DNA of 64,000 nt from Caecitellus pseudoparvulus (lineage: Eukaryota; Bigyra: Bicosoecida). Below, one piece after another: positions 1 through 9,756 of this stretch. A program made the translations under genes and the position numbers. The notes below the pieces were generated by a model. That model did not search any database, was not told where the DNA came from, and saw only the letters and a program-made list of their open reading frames with translations. The stretch covers positions 372,001-436,000 of the forward strand of contig CBFFRQ010000056.1 in assembly GCA_965644315.1 (NCBI GenBank). The letters run 5' to 3'. The first letter of the stretch is position 1; each line of letters starts with the position of its first letter.

Positions 1-536
1 TGTGCAGACTGGCCTCCCCTGACACGGCACCCCCGAGTGATGCCCCTTCACAAAGACTAGGCCCTCCTTTCACTGGCGGGTGCACAGAGCGGGAAAATGT
101 ATACAAGTCGTGTGTTTGAGCCACATCGAGGGCGCAATGGGCGGGTGCGGTTGAGGCTGCCGCCGGACTACCGCACCAAATTTACCAGGACTCCACAGAA
201 GCGGCGGTCTCAGAACTTCTGTTCTCGCCTACATTCAAACGATTGAGGCAGCAGGGGATGCTGGCCCGCGGCGCGCCCATAAGACGGGGCCTACCGGCAC
301 ACCTTGGTTCGCACTGAATCTAGGGCAGGCAGGCCATTCATGGAAAAGGCCTCCACGCAACCGGCACAAAGCACTGATACATGGAGCGAGAAAACCTAGG
401 AAATCATTGCCAACCAGTGCCCGGCACGCTCTGGCACAGTGAAGCACACTGCACAAACTCTGAAACGCGAAACGCAGCGATGCTTAGGCTATGCGACCAA
501 AGCAGACGCTCACATCCAGCCTCTGCCAGCAGGTTC
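1..536. other. 5' flank, no gene recognised
   Basis: I see no reading frame here with a recognisable domain, no tRNA and no repeat. The stretch from about 381 is open in the frame of the following gene, but that part has no hydrophobic or conserved character and is best read as 5' leader. Confidence 0.4.
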
Positions 537-1580
537 ATGCGGCTAGAGTTCTTTCTTTTAATCCTTTTCAGCTTGCTTTTCCACCCTTGCGAGGCTTGGA
601 ACGCCAGCTCCTTGCGGGACAGCTTGCCCATGTCCGTCGGCGCGGCGCAGACGCACAACACCTTCCAAGTCCAGAAACAAAGCGAAAACGCAAGCCCAGG
701 GGTAGATGAGTACTCAGGGAAGCTGTGGCAGCACTATACAAGTGGAGGGGTTCCACCCTCGTGGGCTGTTGCCTTGTACTTCCACGTCGATGCCATACTG
801 CTGAGTGACGACTTGCTTATCTCGCTGGCTGACCAAGAGGCTCTCATGTTTGGCACCATGAACGGCATGAAGTTCCCTCCAGCATGCAGCGCATACGTCA
901 GTCTGTTTGACAAAGAAAGCAAGTCTGCAGTACAAGTGGTGCCGTCTCTCCCTGCATTCTCTGCCTGGCAGCAGCTGGATGCGGCTGCTTTGAGTCACTC
1001 TGCTGCCCTGCTGGACCCCGCCAGGCGGCGAAGGAACGCAAAGCTTGAAGTGCTGTTAATCTTTGAGGAAGAGCGAGATGCTAGCACGTACCTGCAGCAT
1101 GTGAAGGCTGCCCATCCGGAAATGCCTCACTTCACGCACGAGCTACGCAGCCAATGGCGAGAGTTCCTGGTGTCAGCCAGGGTGCTGAGCAGAGAGGAGC
1201 CCAGAAAGCTTCAAGTTATCTTGCAGCACACATGCCAACCTCAGATCTGCGTCAACGTGACAAGTGCCGAGTTCATGTGGGAGCCCCCCCCCGGTCAAGT
1301 TCCTTTTCGGCTGCACAAGCCCTGCTGCGACGCATGGACGACACACTTGATATGGATCTGTGGCTCCGTCCCCGTGGGGCTCCTTGCAGCATACTTGGCC
1401 TCCGCCTTCACAAAGGACGGGATCGGTGCGAGTCAGGTGTCTTCTCAGAGGATGCAAACGGCTGGTGTCGTGCCCCTGCCTCCATTCTTGCAGCATCAGG
1501 CCCACTTGCAACTTGAGCCTCAACAGCAGATGGCACGCGACCGGCGACCAGGAGCACGAAGGGCAGTCCAGGGCCGCTAA
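537..1580 (+). CDS. Secreted/type I membrane protein, unknown family
   Basis: I do not recognise this protein. The chosen ATG at 537 opens with a clear signal peptide (Met-Arg, then a Leu/Phe-rich core, cleavage likely after CEA near residue 20); the frame is open further upstream from 381, but that would bury the signal. The product is 347 residues. The lumenal/extracellular part has several N-glycosylation sequons (for example NAS and NVT) and paired cysteines towards its end. One transmembrane segment lies near residues 270-290 (TTHLIWICGSVPVGLLAAYL). It is followed by a cytoplasmic tail of about 60 residues rich in Gln, Pro and Arg. This topology suggests a single-pass receptor or ER/Golgi protein, but no catalytic motif is visible. 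No intron is needed to read it. Confidence 0.6.
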   Translation: MRLEFFLLILFSLLFHPCEAWNASSLRDSLPMSVGAAQTHNTFQVQKQSENASPGVDEYSGKLWQHYTSGGVPPSWAVALYFHVDAILLSDDLLISLADQEALMFGTMNGMKFPPACSAYVSLFDKESKSAVQVVPSLPAFSAWQQLDAAALSHSAALLDPARRRRNAKLEVLLIFEEERDASTYLQHVKAAHPEMPHFTHELRSQWREFLVSARVLSREEPRKLQVILQHTCQPQICVNVTSAEFMWEPPPGQVPFRLHKPCCDAWTTHLIWICGSVPVGLLAAYLASAFTKDGIGASQVSSQRMQTAGVVPLPPFLQHQAHLQLEPQQQMARDRRPGARRAVQGR

Positions 1581-1831
1581 CGCCAAAAGGGGGGTGTGCC
1601 ACACTGCCCTTGACCAGGCAAGTGTGGAGCACCACGTGTTGAAGCTTGCAAAACTCTTCTATCCGCTGTTGATCGACGCCAACCCGACGGGCTCTGGGGG
1701 TCATTCAAGCCAACCCCCCACTCAGTCGCCCCCTTCGCACACAACACAGCCAGGAGGTAGAAGAATGCATCAGCTCGTGCACCTGGGCGAGCTGCGCGTT
1801 CCCGACCCCTTCCCACTCTGCTCTTGGCTCT

Positions 1832-3307
1832 ATGGCAGCAACAACTCAGGCAGATGCTGCCAGCCTCGTGGCAGGCATAGCCCAGGGTGACGCCAGCGAA
1901 GGAGCCTACCATGAAAAGTATGTGAAGATTGGCAAGCTGGGAGAAGGAACGTACGGGGTTGTGTACAAGGCGCATGACCGGACCACTGATGAATACGTGG
2001 CACTAAAGCGCATGCGCATGGAGGTAAGCCCTGCCCAGCACGGTTTGAACGGGCATCTCGGCACACCATGCCCTGTGCCCTGCACAGGCATGGTCAGAGG
2101 GCGTCCCGGCAACTGCCATGAGGGAGATCAGTGTTCTCAAGGAAGTCGCCCACCCCAACGTCGTGCAGTGCGTGCCCTGGTGCACGAAATACCTCGCCAC
2201 TCTGAACCCGCCCAACTGCGACTTGGACCGCAGACTCAAAGACGTCTTTGTGAGCTACAGCGGGAACCTGTACATGGTATTCGAGCTTTGCGACCGAGAC
2301 CTACGAGCCTACTTGGACACATGTCGGTCAACGGGCATGCACCCTCACCTTGTGCGAGTAAGTCGAAGATGAGCCCTTGTCTGCCGTTTCAACTTGAAAC
2401 GCCTACCCCCCACATGTGTGTACGAGCTCCATTGCGAATACACATCGCGCTGGGTGCTTCACAGGCGTACATGTACCAGTTGGTGAACGGTGTTGATGCT
2501 TGCCACCGTCACCGCACGATTCATCGCGACATCAAGCCACAGAACATCCTGCTGAATGATGATGGGTGGCTCAAACTGGCAGACTTCGGGCTGGCCCGCA
2601 CTTTTTCCGTCCCGCTCCGAAGGTACACGCACGAAGTGGTCACGCTTTGGTACCGTGCCCCGGAAATCCTCCTTGGTTTGGAGCGGTACAGCGCCGCTGT
2701 GGATTCCTGGAGCATCGGATGCATCTTTGCCGAGATGGCGGCGGGCAGGCCCCTGTTCATGGGGGACTCGGAGATCGACCAGCTCTTCAAAATCTTCAGA
2801 CTGCTAGGGACGCCGACAGAGGTGACGTGGCCTGGTGTCAGCAAGCTGAAGGACTTCCAAGGCTCATTCCCGCGATGGCCGGCCAAGGGCCTTGGAGCTG
2901 CGTTTGATAAACTCGGGCCGGACGGGGTAGATTTGCTCACCAAACTGCTCACGTACGACCCCAGCCAGCGCATCACCACGGCTGAAGCGCTCATCCACCC
3001 GTACTTCACCAACCATTTGCCCAACATGAACAAGGGCGTGATCACACAGGCACCAGAGTTTCTTAGTGGGGTCGTCGCTGCAGCTTGCGCGACTGGGGTG
3101 GTTGTCCCCCCACAAAAGTCCAAGAAGCGCCCTGCTTCGACAGTGCCGGCAGTGCCCACGGATGGGGCCCCAGCTGCCGCAGGTGGCGCGGAGAACACGG
3201 CTCCCACGTTGGCAGCCGCACAGCTTCATTCTCAACCAGCTGGCCAGGGAGGTCATGCTGCTGCCTCAAGGGCAGGTCACAGCAAGGCTCCAAGGCGAGG
3301 GGAATGA
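1832..3307 (+). CDS. Cyclin-dependent kinase (PSTAIRE-type variant)
   Basis: Cyclin-dependent Ser/Thr kinase of the CDK1/2 group. I read four exons: 1832-2023, 2088-2167, 2234-2357 and 2465-3307, giving 412 residues. The 66-nt second intron (GTGCGT...CGCAG) is a multiple of three without stops; removing it restores the family spacing HPNVVQ-LKDVF. Residues 36-46 form the Gly-rich loop with the inhibitory Thr40-Tyr41 pair, and Lys59 is the beta-3 lysine. The cyclin-binding helix reads PATAMRE in place of PSTAIRE. HRDIKPQN, DFGLAR and the activation segment ending in WYRAPE are all intact, so it should be active. A C-terminal tail of roughly 90 residues, rich in Ala and Pro, follows the kinase fold and is unusual for a core cell-cycle CDK. 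Which human CDK it matches best cannot be decided by eye. Confidence 0.93.
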   Translation: MAATTQADAASLVAGIAQGDASEGAYHEKYVKIGKLGEGTYGVVYKAHDRTTDEYVALKRMRMEVSPAQHGLNGHLGTPCPVPCTGMVRGRPGNCHEGDQCSQGSRPPQRRAVRALVHEIPRHSEPAQLRLGPQTQRRLCELQREPVHGIRALRPRPTSLLGHMSVNGHAPSPCASKSKMSPCLPFQLETPTPHMCVRAPLRIHIALGASQAYMYQLVNGVDACHRHRTIHRDIKPQNILLNDDGWLKLADFGLARTFSVPLRRYTHEVVTLWYRAPEILLGLERYSAAVDSWSIGCIFAEMAAGRPLFMGDSEIDQLFKIFRLLGTPTEVTWPGVSKLKDFQGSFPRWPAKGLGAAFDKLGPDGVDLLTKLLTYDPSQRITTAEALIHPYFTNHLPNMNKGVITQAPEFLSGVVAAACATGVVVPPQKSKKRPASTVPAVPTDGAPAAAGGAENTAPTLAAAQLHSQPAGQGGHAAASRAGHSKAPRRGE

Positions 3308-3697
3308 GTGTTCCTGGTCCACTCGCACTCCTGCGTGCGGCACTGAGCCTTGCCTTGTGCGCAGAGCCCACAGCGTGCGGTTCATGGAAGAGGATTCATT
3401 GGTTAAGCGGAATTCAATGTCAGCGATATCCCTTGGGCAAACGCGTATCACCCTTCCCGCTCGGCAAAGACTGCTGTCCCCGCTGATGCGCTGCTGAGCG
3501 GGCCACATTCTTTACTCGCCGCCAGCAGTGGCCCTTCACTTCTCACTCAACAGAGTGAACACCTTATCTTGTCGCTCTGCAGGCAACAAGCACGTGCACT
3601 GCAACATCAGCAGTGCACTCCCTCCCTGCTGGTTGCAGAGACGTCAATCAGGGATGTGTTTTGCACAGCGTTTCGTGGGCGTTTCGTGGGCAGCACC
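3308..3697. other. Intergenic, nothing recognised
   Basis: About 390 nt between the CDK stop and the phosphoesterase ATG. The phosphoesterase frame is open back to 3569, but the hydrophobic anchor argues for the ATG at 3698. No repeat or RNA gene was seen. Confidence 0.4.
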
Positions 3698-5251
3698 ATG
3701 ACCCCATCCTTCGCCCGTGGCGCCTGCCGAGCTGAACGGGGCCGCTTTGTGCTGGCATCTTTTGCATCTTTGTGTTGCATTTTCATGCTGTCTGTTGTGC
3801 TGCTGGCCTCCAGCCTTCCCCAAATGACGAAGCAGGTCAAGCAAGTTGCCCGGAAGGCCCACAGCGATTTAGTAGGCTTGGCGAGCAATCTTGCGACAAA
3901 GGCTGAAATGAGCGTGCTCTCGTGTTCGTTCTTCATCCTTCCAACTGTCCAACTCCAGGGCGCAGCAGAAGCTGACATCATGTGGGCAGTAAGCGGCTGC
4001 CAAGGCTCTCAGGCAGAAGTGCACGTTTGGGAGGAGCATAGCAGTTCATTGCCGACGGTGATTCGAGTGCCTGCCCGCCTGCAACACAACAACTCGTCCG
4101 TAAAGGTGTTTCGAGCCGCCAACGTCTCCATGGGCTCGTCAGCGTTTGCTTACGAAGTGCAGCATACAGCCCCCAGGCCACTGCCAGCGCTCCGATCAAG
4201 AGGTGCCACCAAGGATGTTGTGTTGAGCAGCGACAAAATGACCGTCAAAATGCCAAGAGCGGAAGTCAGCACCCACTCGGAGGCTTGCATTGGCTTGGTA
4301 AGTGACAGTCAGTACGGTGCAGGCACCTTGCGTGAACTGGTGTGGAACTTCGAGAACCTGGGAGCGTGGCCTGCCCCACATCGCACTTCACCAGGGCCTG
4401 GTACACCACTTGAGGTTATCGAGCCACAACCTCTGCCAGCACTGTGTGGGAGAAGTCAGAACCTGGACCTGCTGGTGCACGGTGGGGACTTTGTCCACGA
4501 GGGGGGCATGACGGAGTGGCAGCAGTACGCCTGGAGCCCCATGCACGACAACGGCTTCTTGTCCTCCATCCCGCTCTTAGCCACAGTAGGCAACCATGAC
4601 GTTGCTGCCAAGGTGCCTACCGCTGAAATGCTGGGTGTTTCTGGGGCCCGCTTGGCAGAAGAAATGCTGGGACGGGGGGTCATGACGTGCGCAAGCGTCT
4701 CTGTTGGTCCCATCTTCTTGGTGACAGTTAACAGCCTCACAGACAACTCGCACTGCCTAGACATTGAGTTGTCCAGCTCCCAGGCGCAGGGTGCAGCATT
4801 TCGCGTGCTGATCACACACGTGCCACCTTATGTTGAGTTTTGGGAACCCCAGGCTTGGGAGGCGAAGGGGGAAAAGCACCAAGCCGACCTTTCCAGGGAA
4901 GTGTACCTTCCCATCGCCAAACGCACGAGAGTTGACCTCTTCATTGCGGGCCACTCCCACGTCTACCAACGCTCTTCTGCAACAAGTACACCGCTGCAGT
5001 TGCCCGTTCTCGCGACGATTGGCGGCGGCGGAGGAAACCTTGAAGACTTGTCACGTGCTGGCAGAGTTGCAGACACTGGTATTTTCGCCGTGACCAAGGC
5101 TTCCTTCCACAGTGTAGTACTGCACGCGTCGGTGAAGGAAGGTGGAGAGAGCCTCCTGGAATGGGTTGCTCTCTCACAGGAGATGGAGGTTCTGGATTCG
5201 TTTACCATTTCAGCTGCTCGGACAGGTGTGCAAATCTCATCAGCGCCCTAA
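3698..5251 (+). CDS. Membrane-tethered calcineurin-like metallophosphoesterase
   Basis: Predicted dinuclear-metal phosphoesterase of the purple-acid/CPPED1-like superfamily, 517 residues from the ATG at 3698. An N-terminal hydrophobic stretch (about residues 16-40, Phe/Leu/Val/Cys-rich) acts as a signal anchor, so the enzyme probably faces the ER lumen or cell exterior; an Asn-X-Ser/Thr-rich region follows. The five metal-binding blocks are in order: block I Asp203-Ser-Gln205 followed by Tyr-Gly, block II GGD at Asp264, block III Asn299-His300-Asp301 (GNHD), block IV His374 in THVPPY, and block V His419 and His421 (GHSH). Block I has Gln where classical enzymes have His, a variant known from the CPPED1-like group. 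After GHSH comes a typical GGGGGN turn. The substrate cannot be told. An open frame extends back to 3569, but starting there would bury the anchor. Confidence 0.85.
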   Translation: MTPSFARGACRAERGRFVLASFASLCCIFMLSVVLLASSLPQMTKQVKQVARKAHSDLVGLASNLATKAEMSVLSCSFFILPTVQLQGAAEADIMWAVSGCQGSQAEVHVWEEHSSSLPTVIRVPARLQHNNSSVKVFRAANVSMGSSAFAYEVQHTAPRPLPALRSRGATKDVVLSSDKMTVKMPRAEVSTHSEACIGLVSDSQYGAGTLRELVWNFENLGAWPAPHRTSPGPGTPLEVIEPQPLPALCGRSQNLDLLVHGGDFVHEGGMTEWQQYAWSPMHDNGFLSSIPLLATVGNHDVAAKVPTAEMLGVSGARLAEEMLGRGVMTCASVSVGPIFLVTVNSLTDNSHCLDIELSSSQAQGAAFRVLITHVPPYVEFWEPQAWEAKGEKHQADLSREVYLPIAKRTRVDLFIAGHSHVYQRSSATSTPLQLPVLATIGGGGGNLEDLSRAGRVADTGIFAVTKASFHSVVLHASVKEGGESLLEWVALSQEMEVLDSFTISAARTGVQISSAP

Positions 5252-5704
5252 TGCACCCCAACTGCCCTCCACCGTCTGCGTGGCGAGTACGCCTGTCGAA
5301 CTTGCGGATCAGGTCGGCTTCGCAGCGAGCCATGGAGCGGCTCTCTTGCACACCCAACACACACCACGCAAACACATTCCACAACACTCACACGCCCAGT
5401 CTCTGACATTGGCAGCGGTTTGTGCCCTTCCGCTCCGCCCCTGCAGACACAAGCAGTCGGCATCGACGCTGACTTCCCGCCAATCTGGAGAGTAACAACC
5501 AGTGGCGCATTGCAACGCTTACAGACACCAGCGAGACTTGCCGGGGAATTCGACTGGCCAACCACGGCGCATTTTTCCATTGTGACCACCCGGTCCGCTG
5601 ATTTTGCTCTTCAATTCCGCCAAGGCTTCGTTGCGGCGCCCTCCTCGCGAGCGTTTCACGTGCGTTGAGGAAGGTTGGACTTGACTTGCCTGAACAGGTC
5701 TGGC
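5252..5704. other. Intergenic, nothing recognised
   Basis: About 450 nt between the phosphoesterase and the repeat-protein gene. A possible splice acceptor (GAACAG) lies just before the ATG at 5705, so a non-coding first exon is possible. Nothing else was seen. Confidence 0.35.
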
Positions 5705-8700
5705 ATGTCTTCAGCAGCTTTCCCTCCACCACCATCATCCACACCTCCAAAACGGTCCAATTTGGTTCCTGGAGAAAGCCGACGCATCGGGGCCTTGCCT
5801 GGCGTTCAGCATGGCCGTGGGAGCGGGCACACTGGCCTCCCTTCACCTCCTCGGGCCCCAGCGCCACCTGGACCACCTTCTGCTGCCAACCCCCCGCCAC
5901 CACCGCAACCACCGCCTCCCCCTGCGACATCAATTTCCAAAAATGGCTCAGTAGTTGCTTCACGCCGTCCCAGCAAGCGCCTGCCTCCGCCACCATCTGC
6001 TCAAGCCCCGCCCCCTCCACGCGTGAGCAAAGCCGCGCAACACAGGACTGCGCGGCCACCCCCAAACTCAGACTTGAGTCAAATGGCAGCTGCAAAGCGG
6101 GAAGCAGAGCGAAAGGCAGCGGAGGAAGAAGTGCAGCGTCGAAGCAGACTCACGCGGGAACAACTAGAGGCCGAAGACGCTGAGCTCCTCGCTAAAGCGG
6201 AGCACGAGAAGAAACAGAAACGGCTCCTGGAGGGCTCTTCCATGTCGCTTTATCGAAGCAAAAAGCCTTCAGCACGAGGAAGGGGCAGAGGCAAGTCTAC
6301 GGGCACCCCCAGACAGCCTGCCCGGGGCACGCAAAACAAGAAGGTGCCGCCCAGTGCCGGTCCGCCCAAGGCGCCACCCAGTGCCGGTCCGCCCAAGGCG
6401 CCGCCCAGTGCTGCACCATCAGCGACACCACCCAGTGCCGGTCCGCCCAAGGTGCCACCCAGTGCTGGTCCGCCCAAGGTGCCACCCAGTGCTGCACCAT
6501 CAGTGACACCACCCAGTGCTGGTCCGCCCAAGGCGCCGCCCAGTGCTGCACCATCAGCGACACCACCCAGTGCCGGTCCGCCCAAGGCGCCGCCCAGTGC
6601 CGGTCCGCCCAAGGCGCCGCCCAGTGCTGCACCATCAGCGACACCACCCAGTGCCGGTCCGCCCAAGGCGCCGCCCAGTGCCGGTCCGCCCAAGGCGCCG
6701 CCCAGTGCCGGTCCGCCCAAGGCGCCGCCCAGTGCCGGTCCGCCCAAGGCGCCGCCCAGTGCTGGTCCGCCCAAGGCGCCACCCAGTGCTGCACCATCAG
6801 CGACACCACCCAGTGCTGGTCCGCCCAAGGTGCCGCCCAGTGCTGCACCATCAGCGACACCACCCAGTGCTGGTCCGCCCAAGGCGCCACTCAGTGCTGG
6901 TCCGCCCAAGGCGCCACCCAGTGCTGGTCCACCCAAGGTGCCACCCAGTGCCGGTCCGCCCAAGGCGCCGCCCAGTGCCGGTCCGCCCAAGGCGCCACCC
7001 AGTGCTGGTCCACCCAAGGCGCCGCCCAGTGCTGCACCATCAGCGACACCACCCAGTGCCGGTCCGCCCAAGGCGCCGCCCAGTGCTGGTCCGCCCAAGG
7101 CGCCGCCCAGTGCTGGTCCGCCCAAGGCGCCACCCAGTGCTGCACCATCAGCAACACCACCCAGTGCTGGTCCGCCCAAGGCGCCACCCAGTGCTGGTCC
7201 GCCCAAGGCGCCGCCCAGTGCAGGTCCGCCCAAGGCGCCGCCCAGTGCTGGTCCGCCCAAGGCGCCGCCCAGTGCTGCACCATCAGCGACACCACCCAGT
7301 GCCGGTCCGCCCAAGGCGCCGCCCAGTGCCGGTCCGCCCAAGGCGCCACCCAGTGCTGGTCCACCCAAGGCGCCGCCCAGTGCTGCACCATCAGCGACAC
7401 CACCCAGTGCTGGTCCGCCCAAGGCGCCGCCCAGTGCCGGTCCGCCCAAGGCGCCGCCCAGTGCCGGTCCGCCCAAGGCGCCACCCAGTGCTGCACCATC
7501 AGCGACACCACCCAGTGCCGGTCCGCCCAAGGCGCCACCCAGTGCTGCACCATCAGCGACACCACCCAGTGCAGGTCCGCCCAAGGTGCCGCCCAGTGCC
7601 GGTCCGCCCAAGGCGCCGCCCAGTGCCGGTCCGCCCAAGGCGCCACCCAGTGCTGGTCCGCCCAAGGCGCCGCCCAGTGCTGGTCCGCCCAAGGCGCCGC
7701 CCAGTGCTGGTCCGCCCAAGGCGCCGCCCAGTGCCGGTCCGCCCAAGGTGCCACCCAGTGCCGGTCCGCCCAAGGCGCCACTCAGTGCAGGTCGATCAGC
7801 AAAACAGTCAACTAAGCATTCAGTCAAGCAGAGTGGGCGGACCGAGCATCAGAAGCCAAAGAAGGCTCTTGGGGCTAGAAACCGCGATAGGAGGTCAAAA
7901 ACTGTTGGTTCCCGAGCTGTGTTTGCGCTTGCAGGCTTTTCAGACTCATCTGATAGCGAACACAGTGATTCGTCTGCAGATGTTGCTGGTTCAGCGCCTG
8001 CGGGCGCTGTACACTCACAGGCACGGCAAAGAAAGAAGCAAGAACCAAGCGCCAGTCAGGCTCCTTCACCAACTGACCAAGTTGGTAGTGAAGAGGGCAC
8101 GAGGAAGCAGTCAGCAGCATCGAGCGAGGCAGTCGATCAAGGAGGCCCCGCCCCAGCACCAAGCGGGAGGCGGCTGTCCATGTGGACAGGATCAGCTACC
8201 GCTCTCACGAAAGTCGAGAAAAATACCAGCCAACCAGACAAGCCACAAAGTCCTCCTGCACAGGGTGCGAAAGAGCGGAGCCAGGGCTCGCAGCCGGCCA
8301 GCCATGCTGCTGCCCAAGCATCGAGCGATGGAAGCGGTGACCAGGCTGTGGAAGACCGCAGCACCGTGTCAGCCATCATAGCGTCAGCGGCCGATGCAAG
8401 CAAGAACCTGCAGCGAAGAAGCCGTCATGTGCGGAGTGCAGATGGGCAGTTGTCACCCGATGAACCGCTCAATGCGCAGCCAAGCGTGAGTGACATGTCT
8501 GAGACTCAAGGGCTTGAACAGATCAGCGGACTGGATGACGATGTGGCAAGCGTGCGCTCAGATACCTCCTCAGCCTCTTTGCCGGCAGCAAGGGGCTCGT
8601 CACGCCTTGGGAGGCTTGCAAAGCTGTCGGCTAGACGGCGGCAGCAGGGTTCACCCGCTGCAGAGCCAAAGTCAAGGCTTGGAAAGGACTCAACGGGCAG

Positions 8701-9613
8701 GCCACGACCGAGCAGTTTGCAAACAGAGCAGCCAGCCTCGCCCCAGGCCCTGGCTCAGGCGATGGCTGCTCAGCTTACTGCTTCCTTTTCCGTGCGGAGG
8801 GCGCTCAGTGCAAAGCACGCAGCCGCTGCAGTGCAGGCAACCCCGGGAAGCTCAGCCCCAGCCTCCCCGATCGGCGAAGCAGTAGCCCAGCCGCTACAAG
8901 CAGCAGGAGTCCTCGTACGGCGGAAACTGGGGGACGCACACGTGAACGGCAGTCGGGTGAGCCAAGAGCAGAAGCATGAGCAGGCCCTGGCCACCGCGTT
9001 GAGCCAGACGCCTAGGGCCGGGCTGCGGCTTCAAGCTGCGAGGAAACGGCATGCAGCGGCTACTGCACAGTCGACAAGTGCCCTGCACACACCTGCGTCT
9101 CGGTCAACGTCCCCCCCACCGAGTGTGGCGGTTGTGCAGGTTGCTCGCTCGCGACCCGAGCTTGCTGGAGACTCGCCTCCGCAACGGCGCGTGCCGCGGA
9201 GCAACATGCCACAGTCCCTCTCCTTGCCTGCTGTCAGTGGTGGAGGTGCACCCAGCACTGCTTTGGCTGCAGACAGTCCCTCCAGCAGTGGGCGCTCAAG
9301 CCTCCAAGTTTCCAGCGAGCAGGAGCTTGCGCGCAAGCGTGCCTTGATGGCCAAGCTCGACTCACTGCGTTCAACACAGCAGGAGCTTCGTGGCAGCTTG
9401 GCAGCCCTGCAGCAGGAGTCGGCGTCTGTCCAGAAACGAGAGCAGGAAACACGCCAGCGCCTACTGACTGCCGCTGAGCACTTGGAGCGGTGGTCTGCAG
9501 CGGTGCATGAACAGCATGCGAGCTTGCTGCAACGTCTGATCCAAGCGGCGACCCAAGTTCACAACGCAGCTCAAAGCAGGAGGGGGCAAAGTGGCGTGCC
9601 GGCCATTTCTTAA
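5705..9613 (+). CDS. Proline-rich protein with ~53 nine-residue repeats
   Basis: I do not recognise a family. The 1,302-residue product from the first ATG of the frame has four parts. Residues 1-120 are Pro-rich with polyproline runs. Residues about 125-190 form a charged, helix-prone segment (Ala/Glu/Lys/Arg). Residues 215-691 are a tandem array of 9-residue units, mainly PPSAGPPKA with interspersed PPSAAPSAT. Residues about 700-1210 are Ser/Gln/Ala-rich and look disordered. The last ~90 residues are a strong coiled coil with Leu and Gln heptads. The architecture suits a cytoskeletal or scaffold protein whose polyproline segments bind SH3, WW or profilin-like partners and whose coiled coil oligomerises; that is inference. 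There is no formin FH2 or WH2 motif. The Lys in most repeats makes the array basic. Confidence 0.8.
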   Translation: MSSAAFPPPPSSTPPKRSNLVPGESRRIGALPGVQHGRGSGHTGLPSPPRAPAPPGPPSAANPPPPPQPPPPPATSISKNGSVVASRRPSKRLPPPPSAQAPPPPRVSKAAQHRTARPPPNSDLSQMAAAKREAERKAAEEEVQRRSRLTREQLEAEDAELLAKAEHEKKQKRLLEGSSMSLYRSKKPSARGRGRGKSTGTPRQPARGTQNKKVPPSAGPPKAPPSAGPPKAPPSAAPSATPPSAGPPKVPPSAGPPKVPPSAAPSVTPPSAGPPKAPPSAAPSATPPSAGPPKAPPSAGPPKAPPSAAPSATPPSAGPPKAPPSAGPPKAPPSAGPPKAPPSAGPPKAPPSAGPPKAPPSAAPSATPPSAGPPKVPPSAAPSATPPSAGPPKAPLSAGPPKAPPSAGPPKVPPSAGPPKAPPSAGPPKAPPSAGPPKAPPSAAPSATPPSAGPPKAPPSAGPPKAPPSAGPPKAPPSAAPSATPPSAGPPKAPPSAGPPKAPPSAGPPKAPPSAGPPKAPPSAAPSATPPSAGPPKAPPSAGPPKAPPSAGPPKAPPSAAPSATPPSAGPPKAPPSAGPPKAPPSAGPPKAPPSAAPSATPPSAGPPKAPPSAAPSATPPSAGPPKVPPSAGPPKAPPSAGPPKAPPSAGPPKAPPSAGPPKAPPSAGPPKAPPSAGPPKVPPSAGPPKAPLSAGRSAKQSTKHSVKQSGRTEHQKPKKALGARNRDRRSKTVGSRAVFALAGFSDSSDSEHSDSSADVAGSAPAGAVHSQARQRKKQEPSASQAPSPTDQVGSEEGTRKQSAASSEAVDQGGPAPAPSGRRLSMWTGSATALTKVEKNTSQPDKPQSPPAQGAKERSQGSQPASHAAAQASSDGSGDQAVEDRSTVSAIIASAADASKNLQRRSRHVRSADGQLSPDEPLNAQPSVSDMSETQGLEQISGLDDDVASVRSDTSSASLPAARGSSRLGRLAKLSARRRQQGSPAAEPKSRLGKDSTGRPRPSSLQTEQPASPQALAQAMAAQLTASFSVRRALSAKHAAAAVQATPGSSAPASPIGEAVAQPLQAAGVLVRRKLGDAHVNGSRVSQEQKHEQALATALSQTPRAGLRLQAARKRHAAATAQSTSALHTPASRSTSPPPSVAVVQVARSRPELAGDSPPQRRVPRSNMPQSLSLPAVSGGGAPSTALAADSPSSSGRSSLQVSSEQELARKRALMAKLDSLRSTQQELRGSLAALQQESASVQKREQETRQRLLTAAEHLERWSAAVHEQHASLLQRLIQAATQVHNAAQSRRGQSGVPAIS
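6347..7777 (+). repeat. 27-bp coding minisatellite, ~53 units
   Basis: Direct tandem repeat of a 27-bp unit, counted as about 53 complete units in frame with the gene. Three unit types occur: a Lys-Ala ending type (most common), a Lys-Val ending type, and a PPSAAPSAT type interspersed singly every one to five units. A partial 54th unit follows. Neighbouring units differ mostly at synonymous positions (ccg/cca, gcc/gct/gca), so the protein sequence is more conserved than the DNA. There are no spacers, so this is not a CRISPR array. Confidence 0.95.
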
Positions 9614-9756
9614 GTTTCCTGCATCTTGAGTAGACTGTGGCAGCTCTGAGCGCAGTGTCATGCCCCATAGTGGCCCTCATTTATGCATTGGCACCCGCTG
9701 GGAGGCCACCACGTCACACGTTGCCGACCTGGACGGGCAAACGACTGTTGAGCAGC

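Noticed and set aside
6347-7777. CRISPR-like repeat array
   Set aside because: The 27-bp units abut without unique spacers and encode protein; the genome is eukaryotic.
6250-7827. Long minus-strand and third-frame open frames across the proline repeat (Gly/Ala/Leu-rich or Arg/His-rich products)
   Set aside because: They exist only because the 27-bp unit lacks stops in several frames. Outside the array they lack conserved character, and the flanking coiled coil is in the other frame.
5705-9613. Formin or WASP-family protein because of the polyproline region
   Set aside because: No FH2, WH2, GBD or EVH1 signature; only low-complexity proline repeats and a coiled coil.
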